DNA from: Desulfobulbus sp.
Lineage (GTDB): Bacteria; Desulfobacterota; Desulfobulbia; Desulfobulbales; Desulfobulbaceae
Assembly (NCBI RefSeq): GCF_030824455.1
Contig: NZ_JAVBXR010000117.1
Span: forward strand, 46,673-110,672
Length of the DNA: 64,000 bases
Direction of reading: 5' to 3'
Part shown: positions 12,214 through 21,516 of the stretch, in pieces
Position numbering within the stretch: position 1 is the first letter of the stretch
Layout: every line of letters starts with the position of its first letter
Position numbers and translations under genes: made by a program
The notes under the pieces: model-generated
The model's database searches: none
What the model was told of the DNA's origin: nothing
Seen by the model: only the letters and a program-made list of their open reading frames with translations

Positions 12214-14955
12214 TCAGTGCAGATGCTGGTTGAGCGCGTCCCTGATTTTGGAGGCCAGCTCCTTCTTGGAGAAGGGTTTTTCGAGAAATTGCACGCCGGT
12301 GTCCAGCACCCCATGGTGGGCGATGACATTGGCGGTGTAGCCCGACATGAACAATGGGGCGATGTTGGGATGCAGGGCCACTATTTGACGGGCCAGGTCG
12401 CGGCCGTTCATCCCCGGCATGACCACATCGGTCAACAGTAAACTGATGACGCCGTCGAACGATTCCGCCAGGGTCAGGGCCTCCCCGGGAGTGCTTGCCG
12501 GCAGAACATGATAGCCCAGGCGCTCGAGCATGGTTGTGGTCATTTCCAGAATAGCCGCTTCGTCTTCGACCAGGAGGATGGTTTCATCGCCGCGTTTTAC
12601 CGGTTGCGCCGCGCCATTCTCGGCCACGAATGCGGACGTAGCCCGATGCCGCGGCAGGTAGATCCTAAAAGTCGTCCCCTGAGCGGGTTCGCTGTAGACA
12701 TTGATGAAGCCATTGTTCTGCTTGACGATGCCATACACCGTGGCCAGCCCGAGGCCGGTTCCTTTTCCCGTTTCCTTGGTGGTAAAGAAGGGCTCGAAAA
12801 TGTGGCTCAGCGTTTCCATGCCCATGCCGCACCCATTGTCGCTCAGGGCCAGCTGGACATAGTCGCCGGGAATATAGCCTTGGTGAGCGGCACAGTACCG
12901 GGCGTCGAAGGTGGTGTTTGCCGTTTCAATGGTGATTTTGCCGACCCCGGCGATGGCGTCCCGTGCATTGACGCAGAGATTGGCTAGAATTTGATCGAGC
13001 TGGGAGGGATCCATTTTGACCTCCCACAGGTTCGCTTTCGGCAGCCAGACAAGATCGATATCTTCGCCGATGAGCCGCTGCACCATGTTGAGCATGCTCG
13101 AGACGACCTCGTTGAAATCAAGGACCTTGGGGGCGATGGTCTGTTTGCGGGCAAAGGCAAGCAATTGCCGGGTAAGGTTGGCGGATCGGACAGCGGCCTT
13201 GTAGATATGCTCCAGATCGGCATAGAGCGGCAGTGAGGGGTCCACACTCTCCTGCGCCATTTCTGTGCGGCCGAGAATGACCCCCAGCATATTGTTGAAA
13301 TCATGGGCTATCCCCCCGGCAAGGCGGCCCACGGATTCCATCTTCTGCGCTTGCAGCAACTGCATCTGCAGCCGCTCCCGTTCCGTCTCGTTCTCTTTCT
13401 CGGCGGTAATGTCTCTAAATTCAACGACTCTGACCTGCTTTCCTTTATAGGGGATGTTTCTCGCTTCAAGCCGCAGGGGATACTCCTCGCCGTTTTTCCG
13501 TATGCCCAAAGCTTCATAGGGGTGTTCATAGCCCGCCAGGATGTTGGTCTTCACCATATCCCGGGTTCTGGGGGCGATCAGCAACAGCCCATCCATGCCG
13601 ATGAGTTCGGCGACGGAAAATCCGGTGATCTCGGCAAGCCCCTGGTTGCATTCTAGAATCCGGCCCTGATCATGGATGGTAATGCCCCCGAAGGAGGCAT
13701 TGTGCAAGGCCTTAAAACGTGCCTCGCTCTCTTTGAGGTTTTCTTCGGACCTCTTCTGCTCGGTTATGTCCCGAAGAAAAACAACGCACAACCCGTCTAA
13801 TGCGGGGCTGCACTGGGCTCTGATCTCAACGTCGAGGAGGATTCCGTCCTTGCGGCGATGCCGGGTGAAAAAACGGTCTTCCTGCTTGGATATCAAATGG
13901 CGCATGTGGCTAGCCGTTTCATTCGCGGTTTCCTTTGCCTCCAGATCGCTGATGTGCATGGAGAGCAGTTCCTGTTCCGTATAGCCGCTCATCCGGCAGT
14001 ACGTTTCGTTCGTTTCAAGAATGCGGCCATGCTCGTTCACGACCCAGAAGCCGTCCATGGCTGTCATGATGATCGCTCGGTGGCGCTCATCGCTCTCACG
14101 CAGTGCCGCCATCGCCCGTTTGCGTTCGGTCAGATCGACACCCAGACAGGTCGCGTCGACGATATTGCCGAGGATGTCCTTGCTGAGCACATTGGACCAG
14201 GCCACATTGCGCAGCTCGCCGGCCCTGGTGACGATCTCGTTTTCGTAATTTGAAAAATCAAGGATACCCTCCTGCTGCATGACGGTAAGGAAGACGGCCC
14301 GCATCTGCTCCCTTAGATGAGCAGGTATGAACAGATCAAACCAGTCCCGGCCAAGGACCTCGTGTTCCTCCCATCCGACCAATTGCAGAAAATGGGTATT
14401 GGCAAAGAGTATTCGTCCCCCCGGATCGAGACTGATGCCGATGAGCGGGACGGAAATAATAATATTGCGCCATTTTTCCTGGGAACGGATCAATGCCTCT
14501 TCCGCCTGTTTCTGCCGGGTAATGTCCTGGAATATGCAATAGGTCTGCTGGAAATTCCCCCGGGAGTCTTTCCCTATTCTGCCGTTGAAGGACACATGCA
14601 CGAAACTGCCGTCTTTTTTCCGCATCTCGAATTCCACCCCGAGGATTTCGCCCACCGCCTTGAATCGGGGGAAATTTTCCTTGAAATGGTCCTGCCAGTC
14701 GGGATGGAGAAAATCGCCGAAGTTGTGACCAACAACCTCCTCCTGGCTGTATCCCAGGGCATCAAGCCAGGCCTGATTGACCGAGACAAAACAGCCGTTT
14801 TCGTCAAGAGACTGGTAGCTGAGCGGCGCCCGTTCGTAGAGCTGCCGCAACGAAATGTTTTCGGCTGTGAGGCGGGCATTGTGGGACTCCAGCGCGGCGA
14901 GTCTGGTTTCAAGTTCATGGATGCGCTCGCCAGTGGATGGCATCTGTTGGTTCAT
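12214..14955 (-). CDS. Hybrid histidine kinase: four PAS, HisKA, HATPase, REC
   Basis: 913 residues; last gene of the five-kinase - strand operon. A short coiled N-terminus leads to PAS domains at about 32-150, 160-280, 290-405 and 410-525. The phosphoacceptor helix (His551 in [11 protein letters not shown]), an HATPase domain (DNGCGMG, GTGLGLATV) and a C-terminal receiver (EDEA, LLTDVVMPG) follow. It has no transmembrane segment. The ATG overlaps the stop of the preceding 68-codon ORF by four bases (ATGA), and a GGAG element lies just upstream, which favours this start. Unlike the other kinases of this operon it is neither HisKA_2-type nor receiver-first. Phosphate must leave through its own receiver to an Hpt or response regulator encoded elsewhere. 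Confidence 0.92.
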   Translation of the reverse strand: MNQQMPSTGERIHELETRLAALESHNARLTAENISLRQLYERAPLSYQSLDENGCFVSVNQAWLDALGYSQEEVVGHNFGDFLHPDWQDHFKENFPRFKAVGEILGVEFEMRKKDGSFVHVSFNGRIGKDSRGNFQQTYCIFQDITRQKQAEEALIRSQEKWRNIIISVPLIGISLDPGGRILFANTHFLQLVGWEEHEVLGRDWFDLFIPAHLREQMRAVFLTVMQQEGILDFSNYENEIVTRAGELRNVAWSNVLSKDILGNIVDATCLGVDLTERKRAMAALRESDERHRAIIMTAMDGFWVVNEHGRILETNETYCRMSGYTEQELLSMHISDLEAKETANETASHMRHLISKQEDRFFTRHRRKDGILLDVEIRAQCSPALDGLCVVFLRDITEQKRSEENLKESEARFKALHNASFGGITIHDQGRILECNQGLAEITGFSVAELIGMDGLLLIAPRTRDMVKTNILAGYEHPYEALGIRKNGEEYPLRLEARNIPYKGKQVRVVEFRDITAEKENETERERLQMQLLQAQKMESVGRLAGGIAHDFNNMLGVILGRTEMAQESVDPSLPLYADLEHIYKAAVRSANLTRQLLAFARKQTIAPKVLDFNEVVSSMLNMVQRLIGEDIDLVWLPKANLWEVKMDPSQLDQILANLCVNARDAIAGVGKITIETANTTFDARYCAAHQGYIPGDYVQLALSDNGCGMGMETLSHIFEPFFTTKETGKGTGLGLATVYGIVKQNNGFINVYSEPAQGTTFRIYLPRHRATSAFVAENGAAQPVKRGDETILLVEDEAAILEMTTTMLERLGYHVLPASTPGEALTLAESFDGVISLLLTDVVMPGMNGRDLARQIVALHPNIAPLFMSGYTANVIAHHGVLDTGVQFLEKPFSKKELASKIRDALNQHLH

Positions 14956-15158
14956 GCTCCCTCGGAGTTTTTTTTGTGGGTTGGATCAGGGATACCAAGC
15001 GTATTGTTGGATCGCAAGCGGCGTAACCGCTGCACTTTTTTGTCTTGGCGGTAATATTGCGGTCCTGCAGCGGCTCGTGCCACATCGCGGGCATGGTCCG
15101 CTCCTACCCCACGGGGTATCGCGCCTGCCAGTAGGATGAGCAAGGTGGCGCGGGTCAT
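14952..15158 (-). CDS. Small 68-residue protein coupled to two kinase genes
   Basis: I do not recognise a family. The ORF starts in an ATGA overlap with the stop of the REC-PAS kinase (15155-15158). It also ends in an ATGA overlap with the start of the next kinase (14952-14955), so the reading frame exactly bridges the two genes. The protein begins with a hydrophobic stretch (TLLILLAGAI, residues 4-13) and is then strongly basic (RQDKKVQRLRRLR). It could be a small membrane-associated or exported peptide. It may instead be only a translation-coupling device: the DNA also contains a TACCC/GGGTA hairpin and a GCGG/CCGC hairpin. Codon-level evidence is too short to decide. Confidence 0.4.
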   Translation of the reverse strand: MTRATLLILLAGAIPRGVGADHARDVARAAAGPQYYRQDKKVQRLRRLRSNNTLGIPDPTHKKNSEGA

Positions 15159-16768
15159 GGGCGTTCCGCCGCTGGCGAACAGCGTTCTGCCGGTTCCGGG
15201 CCGCGCCGCCCGTGGCCGCCGTCAATGGGCAGCCGCAGCGTGCACAGGGCGCCTTGACCGGGTTGGCTGGTGATGTCAATCATCCCCTGATGCTCCTTGA
15301 TGATGCCGTGCACCACGGCCAGCCCCAGGCCGGTGCCTTTGACCTGGGATTTGGTGGTGAAGAAGGGTTCGAAAATGTGCTCCATGTCGTCTGGTTTGAT
15401 GCCCGCGCCGTTGTCCTTGATCGCCAGGACTACATATTCGCCCTCCTGCCGCGTCGTCAGGTCAATCTCGCACCCCTGCGGCGGACAGGCATCCATGGCG
15501 TTGCTGAGGAGGTTGAGGAGCACCTGTTTGATCTGATCGGGAACGGCGAAGATCTGGGGCAGGTGTTCGCCATGCGCCACGGTGAGCGTGATCCCCTTGG
15601 TTTTAAAATCGTAGGTGTTGAGCAGCAGCACCGAATCAATAGCCTCCTCCAGATGTATCAGGGATTTTTTACCGGGAGAAGGGCGGTTGAAATCGCGCAG
15701 CGAGGCGATCAGTTTTTTGATCCGGAGTCCTTCGTTGATCGCCGCCTGCAGCAGCTGGCTGTCCTCCTTGGCCATGGTGGCTCGTTTCTGCAGCCCTTTG
15801 AGGATGAGGAGAATCCCTTGCAGCGGGTTGTTGAATTCGTGGGCCACGGATGCGGCGAGTTTGCCGATGGCCGACAGCTTCTCGGCATGGAGCAACTGTT
15901 TCTGCTTCTCCTGCAGTTCCAGGGTGCGCTGCTCCACCTTGCGTTCCAGGACCTCGTTGGCCGCCATCAGCTGCGATTCAATGGCCTTGCGCCAGGTGAT
16001 GTCCTGGGCGAAACCGTCGATCACCGGGCCGTCCTGCCCGGGGGTGTTGCTGGCGGCGGTGAGGCGGGCGTTCATCAAGACCCAGATGGGCTCGCCGTTT
16101 TTCTTCCGCCCCTGGTATTCAAAATTGCGCACCTCGCCGTGGGTCTGCAGCAGGTCGATAAAATTTTTGCGCTCGCCAGGGTCCGCATACAGCTGGTGCG
16201 CCAGGTCGGTGAAGGTGTTGAGGGCCTCTTCGGGACTGGCGCAGCCGAGCATGTTGGCCATCTCCGTGTTGGCGAGCAGGCTTGTGCCGTCCATGGTGGT
16301 GCGGAAAATGCCCAGTGGCGCATCTTCAACCAGGCGGCGATACTTGGCCTCGCTCTCAGCCAGGGCCATCCGGCTCTGCTTCAACTGCTGGTCAATGGCA
16401 TGGCGGTGCAGACTGATGGCCAGGGTCGCGGCCAGTTCCCGTTCGGCCACCGGTTTGATCAGATAGCCGTAGGGGGCGGTGAACTTGGCCTGTTCGAGCA
16501 GGGGCTCCTGGGAGAATCCGGTGAGAAAGACGATGGGCACATCGGATCTGCTGGTGATGATCGCGGCGGTCTCAATGCCGTTCAAGGCGCCGGCCAGTTC
16601 GATATCCATCAGCACCAGATCGGCCCGCTGGTCCTCGAGCAGGGCCAGGGCCTCTTCGCCGGTGCTTACCGGGCCGAGGACGCCGTAGCCGAGTCCCATG
16701 ATCACGAACGAGAGGTTGGCGGCCAGGATGCCATCGTCCTCGACAATCAGCAGGTTGTTGGTAGTCAT
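15155..16768 (-). CDS. Receiver-first histidine kinase (REC-PAS-coil-HisKA-HATPase)
   Basis: 537 residues. The N-terminal receiver (about 5-122; VEDDGI, acceptor Asp in LVLMDIELAG, IKPV) closely matches the receivers that start the proteins at 1894 and 21500. One PAS domain (about 140-255), a coiled linker (ERKVEQRTLELQEKQKQ), the H-box VAHEFNNPLQG (His310) and an HATPase domain (DNGAGIKP, GTGLGLAVV) follow. There is no C-terminal receiver. The start codon overlaps the stop of the HisKA_2 kinase upstream by four bases. I infer that the HisKA_2 kinase phosphorylates this receiver, which then tunes the second kinase. The protein is cytosolic. Confidence 0.92.
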   Translation of the reverse strand: MTTNNLLIVEDDGILAANLSFVIMGLGYGVLGPVSTGEEALALLEDQRADLVLMDIELAGALNGIETAAIITSRSDVPIVFLTGFSQEPLLEQAKFTAPYGYLIKPVAERELAATLAISLHRHAIDQQLKQSRMALAESEAKYRRLVEDAPLGIFRTTMDGTSLLANTEMANMLGCASPEEALNTFTDLAHQLYADPGERKNFIDLLQTHGEVRNFEYQGRKKNGEPIWVLMNARLTAASNTPGQDGPVIDGFAQDITWRKAIESQLMAANEVLERKVEQRTLELQEKQKQLLHAEKLSAIGKLAASVAHEFNNPLQGILLILKGLQKRATMAKEDSQLLQAAINEGLRIKKLIASLRDFNRPSPGKKSLIHLEEAIDSVLLLNTYDFKTKGITLTVAHGEHLPQIFAVPDQIKQVLLNLLSNAMDACPPQGCEIDLTTRQEGEYVVLAIKDNGAGIKPDDMEHIFEPFFTTKSQVKGTGLGLAVVHGIIKEHQGMIDITSQPGQGALCTLRLPIDGGHGRRGPEPAERCSPAAERP

Positions 16769-19700
16769 CGTTTGCCTCGCTGTTCGCTGAAGGAGAGGGT
16801 GAAGCAGAGTCCGTCGTTCTGGTCAATTGCATACCTGCCGCCCAACTGGTGTTGGCCAAGCATGCGGACGAGCACCATGCCCAGGGTTGTGGCGCAGCTC
16901 CAGTCAAAACCAGCCGGCAACCCGACGCCGTTGTCGGCGACGCTGAGCGTGCAAACGCCTTTCTCCTGGCCCATGTGCACCTGGATGCGGCAGGTGTCCT
17001 TGCCGGGGGCGGGCTGGCCGCCCGGGAAGGCATATTTAAGGGCATTGGTCATCAGCTCGTTGACGATCATGCCGCAGGGCACGGCAAAGTCCAACGGCAG
17101 TTCCACGCCCTGAGCTTCGGTCTGGCACTGGATGCGGGGCGAGCCGTAGGAGGTGCGCAGGTGGGAGATCAGCGCCTGGAGGTACTGCTGGAAATCGATC
17201 CGGGCCAGGTTGTCGGCACGGTAGAGTTTTTCGTGGATTAGGCTCATGCTGCGGATCCGCCCAGCCAGTTCGGTCAGGATATCCTGGCCCTGGGGATCTT
17301 CGAGCATCCGGCGCTGCATGTCCAGCAGGCCGATGATCGCCGCCAGATTGTTTTTCACCCGATGATGGACCTCGCGCAGCAGCACCTCCTTTTCCGCCAG
17401 GGCGGCACGGAGATGTTCTTCGCTCTGCTTCAGAGCGGAGACGTCGGTATGGGAGACCAGCACCTGGCCCTCGCCCCCTGCAAGCGGCAGAACCCGGAGG
17501 CTGAACCAGCGGTTTTCCTCCAAGGAGTGACAGGGGTATTCGATTTCAAAGGATTCCCTTTCGCCGCGCTGCACCTGGCGTATGCCGGCAAAGGCCTGTT
17601 CGGCCCCCGAGATATCGCCATGCTGGGCATCCCAGGCACAGAAATAGCTGGCGCCCGGTCCAAGTTTATCGGTTTGCGTGCCTTGATTTTCCTGGGCAAA
17701 ACGGTTCCACGGGGTGTTGACGTCGATAATCATGCCCTGTGGATCAAGGATGGCGATATGGGCGGCGGTGGAGTCGAGAATGCGCCGGTTGAATGCCGCC
17801 TGCTCCTGAATCCGAATTTCGGCCTGCTTGCGCTCGGTGATGTCCAGGGCGGTAAAAGTGACCCCCAGGGAAAGATCGGCGAGGTCGATGGGGGTCGAAC
17901 TGAGGAGCACTTCAATGATGCGGCCATCCTTGCGCTGCCAGCGGGTTTCCACGGTACCGGCGCCATCGTGGCTGATCTGGCGGTATTTTTCTTCGCCCAC
18001 CCAGCGGTACTCGGCTTCAGTGGGGTAGAGCATGCCCGCATTCTGGCCAAGCAGTTCCCCTTCGCTGTAGCCGGTGATCGTGCACATCTGCATGTTCACA
18101 TCACTGACTATGCGGTCGATGACCACGCCGATGCCGACCGGAGAGGCGCGAAAGATGCTCTGCAGGTACGCCTGCCGCTCCCGCAGCGTGCTCTCCATCT
18201 GTCTGCGTTCGGTCAGGTCGATGTCGACGCAGTATAATTGCGGTCTGCCCTCCTGGCCATCCAGGAGGAGGTGGCCCGAATAGACCGTCACCCGCGAGCC
18301 GTCGCGGCACTGCAGGGAGAGTTCCGCGGGGGGGAGAGGTGTTCTACTCTCGGCCATGTCGCGCATTGCCTGCTGGACCTCGTCCCGCATTTCCGGCGGG
18401 ATGATCAGATCCAGCAGATTGCGCCCGAGGGCTTCCTCCGCGCTGAACCCATACAAGCGCTCGGAGGCCTGGTTCCAGTAGAGCACCGTGCCATCGGTGT
18501 CGTAGCCTTGAATCGCCACTGCAGGCAGGCTCTCCAGGAGCAGGCGGAATCGTGCTTCGCTCGCCCGTAGCGCCTCCTCAGCCCGCTTGCGCAGAACAAT
18601 ATCCCAGGCCAGGTCGCCCAGGGTGGTGACCAGTTCGATATCCTCCGGGGTATAGTCCTGCTCCTTGTTGCCCACGCCGAACACCCCGACAATCTTCTCG
18701 CCCCGGAAGATCGGAACCAGCAGTTCGCGCGCCACCGCTGCGTGCCCGGCGGGCAAGCCCTTGCGGTGAGGCAGAGCCGCGTAGTCGTTATGGATGATCG
18801 GCCGCCGCTGCCGGATGCAGTCGATCCACACCCCCGCCTGGTCGACGCTGTAATGCAGCCCCTGGCCTTCGGCCTGGCAGAACCGCTCCAGGGTGCTGGT
18901 CGACCAGGTCTGCAGGGACACGGTCTGTTGATCGTCTTCCAGGAAATGGAAGAAGCCGATCCGGCTGTCGCTGAGCATCTCGGCCTCGTCGATAATCAGC
19001 TGGAGCAGGTCGTCCATGTCTCCGGTGGTCGCGGCCTCGCTGATCCGCAGCCGCGCGCGCACCAGGTGCTCCCTCTTCTTCAGTGCAGTGATATCCGTCC
19101 CCATCACCAGGATGGCCGGGCCTTCCGGCAGTTGGATGGGCATGGACAGCGTTTCCGTCATCACCCGTCTGCCGTCGGGGCGGATCAGCATCAGTTCCAT
19201 CGGCGGATTGGCCTGGCCGGATGTGACGGCCAGGTCAATCCGGGATCTCATAGCCTCGTGATAGCGGGGATCAATCGTCTGTTCGATCGAGATGGCGGCG
19301 AGGTCGGCGTCGGGCGGCCAGCCGAGCATCCGGCGGGCAAAGGGGTTGACATAGTGGTAACGGCCGTCGCGGATGAGCGTCACTGCCAACGGGCAGGCTT
19401 CGACAATGGCCTGGAAGCGCTCTTCGCTGGCCCACAGGGCCTCAGCAGCCTCGACATGATCTGTAATGTCGCGGGTTTGGGCTATAATGCCGGTGAGACG
19501 ATCATGGTCATCCCGGTAGGGGAAATAGCTAAGGTCGACATACCTTCGCCCCAGGGTCGGATAGTCGAACCACCTGCGGTAGTTGATCACCTCGCCTTGC
19601 AAGCAGCGGTCAAACAGCGGTTTGACCACCTCCTGGAAGACCTCCTCGCCGAGATATTCGGCCACGGTCAGCCCAATGAAGTGTTCCCGGTCGCGCCCGG

Positions 19701-21516
19701 AAAACCGTTCGTAGGCCTTGTTGACCACCACATAGCGGTAATCCTGATCGAGATAGGCCATGGCATCGGTGGTCGAAGCGACAATGTTGTGAAAAATGTG
19801 GAGATGCTGCTCCTGCTCCACCTCTCGGGTGATGTCCATGATGGTGCCGCGCACCAGGGCGATCTGTCCGTCCGCCCAGATGGGTTCGGCCACAGTGCGG
19901 ACCCACAGTGCGCGCCCGTCAACGGTGAGAAATCGCAAGCGAAGATCGTAGGGTTCGCCCGATGCGACGCAGCGCTCGAAAGCCGCGCCGACCACCGCCC
20001 GGTCTTCGGGCGGGTAACAGGCCAGGCTCCGGCGGATGTGGTCGGCGGCGTCGGTCGGCTGGTCGGCTGGCGTAAGGCCGTGGATGCGGTAGGTCTCGTC
20101 GGTCCAGGTCATGTGTTGCGCATCCACGTCCCATTCCCAGCCGCCGACCTTGGTGAGCCGCTGGGTGGCGTTGAGCAGGTTCTGGCTGTGGGTAAAAGCC
20201 TGTTCAGCGACAACGCGCTCGGTCACCTCCTTGCAAAAGATGGCGATCCGGTGGACCCCGCCGCCGGCATCGGGTATCGGCCAGAGACTTGATTCAAAGG
20301 AGTGGCCATCCCGCTGGTCGTGCATCGTCAGGGGCTGGCCGGACGCCGCCACCTGCTGGAGACATGCTTTTCTCCTGGCGGCCACCTCGGCCGGGAAAAA
20401 ATCGAAAACCGAGCGGCCAACCAGCTCCTCCACTGTGGTCCCCAAGCGGCGGGCGGTGTATTCGTTGGCCATGAGCACGACGCCCTGCGCGTCGATCAGG
20501 TGAATCGATTCGGTGGTGGCGTTGAAAATGGCCTCGAGATCAAGCTGTTGCCCGCGCACGGTCTGTTCCAGCGCGTGCCGTTCGCTGATGTCGCGGACGC
20601 TGGCGATGACCCCGTTGAGCGAAGGTTCGGCGAGAAAACTCTGGGCTATGGCCTCGAGACAAATCCATCCCCTGGTTTTGTGGGCATGCCGGAATTGGAG
20701 GGTGACGGTCTTTTCCGGATGGGCGAGCGTCTCCTCCCAGACTGCCCGCACCTGGTGGGCGTCGTCGGGATGGATGAAGGTTGCGAACGCTCGGCCTTCC
20801 AAGGCGGCAAGCGAAAAGCCGGTAATTTTTTCCATTGCCGGACTGAGGTAGCGCAGGGCGCCGTCGGGATTGACCACAACCAGACTGTCCGAGCTGTTCT
20901 GGACAAGAAAACGCAGCCGTTGTTCGCTTGCTCGCAGAGCCTCCTCGGCCTGTTTGCCCTGGCTGATGTCGCTGATCACCAGGCGGCATTGCGGCGCGGC
21001 ATCGGCGCCGGTCGCCAGGACGCCATCCAGCCGCGCCCAGAACATCGTGCCGCATGAAAGCACCATCCGCACTTCGCTCCCCTGCGGCTCCCCGTTGGCA
21101 CAGAGGCTTTTCCGCAGCAGGTAGAGGATGTCCTGGTCGTCGCTGCACAAAAACCGCGAGAGCGGCTGGTTGACCAGCGCACTGCGGGCAACACCCAGCA
21201 TGGACGAGGCGGCGAGGTTGGCCTCCAGGATGATCCCCTCGTCGTTGAGGGTGCAGTACCCCACCGGGGCCATCTCATAGAGGTCGAAATAACGTGTTTT
21301 CACGGCTTCGAGCTCTTCCTGGGTCCGGCGCAGTTCCTCGTTCTGCAACTCCAGTTCGATCTGATGCACCCGCAGTTCCTGGAGCATTTGCCAGGTTGCT
21401 TCGGGCGGCAGCGCGGCGAGGTCCGCCGGGGACGGCGACGCTTGGGTTTGGGCAATGGTTTCGGCCTTGCGGCGCAAGGCAGCGGCGGGAGCGGATCGGT
21501 CATCCGTGGGGTTCAT
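16765..21516 (-). CDS. Giant soluble sensor kinase: about nine PAS, one GAF, HisKA_2, HATPase
   Basis: 1583 residues. An N-terminal helix (VHQIELELQNEELR) is followed by about six PAS domains between residues 72 and 800. A GAF domain (about 815-970) matches the partial one at the start of the window. Three more PAS domains precede a HisKA_2 helix with the HHRVKNN box at 1384-1390. The HATPase domain has DNGVGLPAGFDW and LVRMLGQHQLGGRY. There are no membrane segments and no receiver of its own. The ATG lies 17 bases inside the end of the preceding gene, and the stop overlaps the next gene (ATGA). HisKA_2 kinases commonly signal to a separately encoded receiver; the adjacent receiver-first kinase is the obvious target. 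The number of PAS units is estimated by eye. Confidence 0.92.
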   Translation of the reverse strand: MNPTDDRSAPAAALRRKAETIAQTQASPSPADLAALPPEATWQMLQELRVHQIELELQNEELRRTQEELEAVKTRYFDLYEMAPVGYCTLNDEGIILEANLAASSMLGVARSALVNQPLSRFLCSDDQDILYLLRKSLCANGEPQGSEVRMVLSCGTMFWARLDGVLATGADAAPQCRLVISDISQGKQAEEALRASEQRLRFLVQNSSDSLVVVNPDGALRYLSPAMEKITGFSLAALEGRAFATFIHPDDAHQVRAVWEETLAHPEKTVTLQFRHAHKTRGWICLEAIAQSFLAEPSLNGVIASVRDISERHALEQTVRGQQLDLEAIFNATTESIHLIDAQGVVLMANEYTARRLGTTVEELVGRSVFDFFPAEVAARRKACLQQVAASGQPLTMHDQRDGHSFESSLWPIPDAGGGVHRIAIFCKEVTERVVAEQAFTHSQNLLNATQRLTKVGGWEWDVDAQHMTWTDETYRIHGLTPADQPTDAADHIRRSLACYPPEDRAVVGAAFERCVASGEPYDLRLRFLTVDGRALWVRTVAEPIWADGQIALVRGTIMDITREVEQEQHLHIFHNIVASTTDAMAYLDQDYRYVVVNKAYERFSGRDREHFIGLTVAEYLGEEVFQEVVKPLFDRCLQGEVINYRRWFDYPTLGRRYVDLSYFPYRDDHDRLTGIIAQTRDITDHVEAAEALWASEERFQAIVEACPLAVTLIRDGRYHYVNPFARRMLGWPPDADLAAISIEQTIDPRYHEAMRSRIDLAVTSGQANPPMELMLIRPDGRRVMTETLSMPIQLPEGPAILVMGTDITALKKREHLVRARLRISEAATTGDMDDLLQLIIDEAEMLSDSRIGFFHFLEDDQQTVSLQTWSTSTLERFCQAEGQGLHYSVDQAGVWIDCIRQRRPIIHNDYAALPHRKGLPAGHAAVARELLVPIFRGEKIVGVFGVGNKEQDYTPEDIELVTTLGDLAWDIVLRKRAEEALRASEARFRLLLESLPAVAIQGYDTDGTVLYWNQASERLYGFSAEEALGRNLLDLIIPPEMRDEVQQAMRDMAESRTPLPPAELSLQCRDGSRVTVYSGHLLLDGQEGRPQLYCVDIDLTERRQMESTLRERQAYLQSIFRASPVGIGVVIDRIVSDVNMQMCTITGYSEGELLGQNAGMLYPTEAEYRWVGEEKYRQISHDGAGTVETRWQRKDGRIIEVLLSSTPIDLADLSLGVTFTALDITERKQAEIRIQEQAAFNRRILDSTAAHIAILDPQGMIIDVNTPWNRFAQENQGTQTDKLGPGASYFCAWDAQHGDISGAEQAFAGIRQVQRGERESFEIEYPCHSLEENRWFSLRVLPLAGGEGQVLVSHTDVSALKQSEEHLRAALAEKEVLLREVHHRVKNNLAAIIGLLDMQRRMLEDPQGQDILTELAGRIRSMSLIHEKLYRADNLARIDFQQYLQALISHLRTSYGSPRIQCQTEAQGVELPLDFAVPCGMIVNELMTNALKYAFPGGQPAPGKDTCRIQVHMGQEKGVCTLSVADNGVGLPAGFDWSCATTLGMVLVRMLGQHQLGGRYAIDQNDGLCFTLSFSEQRGKR

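Noticed and set aside
15090..15125. TACCC/GGGTA palindrome as a terminator inside the kinase operon
   Set aside because: No T-run follows on the coding strand, and the surrounding frame bridges two genes by exact overlaps.
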